DNA from: Burkholderia arboris
GTDB taxonomy: Bacteria > Pseudomonadota > Gammaproteobacteria > Burkholderiales > Burkholderiaceae
NCBI RefSeq assembly: GCF_902499125.1
Contig: NZ_CABVPX010000001.1
Location: forward strand, 186,001 to 250,000
Direction: 5' to 3'
DNA: 64,000 nucleotides
Positions 63,749 to 64,000 of the stretch are shown in pieces (position 1 is the stretch's first letter; every line of letters starts with the position of its first letter). Made by a program: the position numbers and the translations under genes. Under the pieces are notes generated by a model. That model was not told the DNA's origin. It did not search any database and was given only the letters and a program-made list of their open reading frames with translations.

Positions 63749-64000
63749 ATGGATCATCTGCAAGCAATGCGCATCTTCGCTCGCGTCGCCCATCTCGGCA
63801 GCTTCACGAAGGCGGCCGAGCAACTGCAACTCCCCCGTCCGACCGTCAGCAACGCGGTCCAGTATCTGGAAAAGCACCTGAAGATCCGCCTGCTGCAACG
63901 CACGACGCGGCGCGTCGCGCTGACCGCCGAAGGCGCGACCTACTACGAGCGCTGCGTACGACTGCTCGCCGATCTCGACGATGTGGAAACGCTGTTCGAG
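63749..64000 (+). CDS. LysR family regulator, N-terminal part (3' partial)
   Basis: The first 84 residues of a LysR protein, cut by the window edge. The HTH is complete (LQAMRIFARVAHLGSFTKAAEQLQLPRPTVSNAVQYLE), followed by LLQRTTRRVALTAEGATYYERC, the CrgA-like subgroup. It is divergent from the aldo/keto reductase gene. Confidence 0.92.
   Translation, partial: MDHLQAMRIFARVAHLGSFTKAAEQLQLPRPTVSNAVQYLEKHLKIRLLQRTTRRVALTAEGATYYERCVRLLADLDDVETLFE

Noticed and set aside
1..64000. Mobile elements, prophage, CRISPR, tRNA or rRNA
   Set aside because: I found no transposase, integrase, direct-repeat array, or cloverleaf-type sequence; the helicase module has no visible insertion-site duplications.

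Overview
The window is high-GC chromosomal DNA from a betaproteobacterium, most likely Burkholderia and probably of the B. cepacia complex type. The evidence is the codon use, the protein families present (PenA-like Tat lipoprotein, the a2m-pbpC pair, MocR, FUSC and DHA2 proteins), six LysR regulators and many short divergent regulator/target pairs. I see no rRNA, tRNA, CRISPR array, insertion sequence or phage gene. Both edges cut a gene: an alpha-2-macroglobulin tail at the left and a LysR head at the right.

Layout. 1-4.6 kb: alpha-2-macroglobulin, penicillin-binding protein 1C and a lipoprotein. 4.6-9.1 kb: an AT-richer leader, then a two-gene accessory module made of a 1067-residue superfamily 1 helicase and a membrane protein with cysteine repeats. 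9.2-13.8 kb: a Bcr/CflA-type efflux pump, an amino-acid-binding protein and a subtilisin-like lipoprotein. 13.9-17.2 kb: the Mg2+ ATPase mgtA behind a leader of about 545 nt with two small ORFs and three strong hairpins. 17.3-25.5 kb: an outer-membrane-like protein, small regulators, pbpG, a MarR-isochorismatase-MFS operon with a perfect 28-bp operator, and a LysE/LysR pair. 25.5-38.9 kb: SulP and MscS membrane proteins, a MocR regulator divergent from a YdeP-like molybdoenzyme and a bestrophin, FUSC/LysR, and a DHA2 pump. 39-46 kb: small secreted proteins, an orphan dipeptide-binding protein, a DxD glycosyltransferase-like protein, and an oxalate decarboxylase beside a Nramp Mn2+ importer. 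46.2-53.1 kb: a complete D-Ala-D-Ala scavenging operon, RpiR regulator-ddpX-ddpABCDF. 53.2-64 kb: stress and pilin-like small proteins, a LysR, a class A beta-lactamase homologue without its catalytic residues, a LysM/LytM lipoprotein without its zinc ligands, a 36-residue membrane peptide, a large lyase-like lipoprotein under LacI-type operators, TauE, and an aldo/keto reductase with a divergent LysR.

How the genes work together. Cell-wall biology recurs: PBP1C with alpha-2-macroglobulin, PbpG, the Ddp uptake and hydrolysis operon, a degenerate LytM factor and a beta-lactamase pseudoenzyme. Metal supply is the second theme: MgtA for Mg2+, and MntH next to a Mn-dependent cupin enzyme. The points most worth following up are the inactive beta-lactamase, the helicase/cysteine-repeat module, the mgtA leader, and the LacI-type promoter at 59.2 kb, which has two operators in helical phase.
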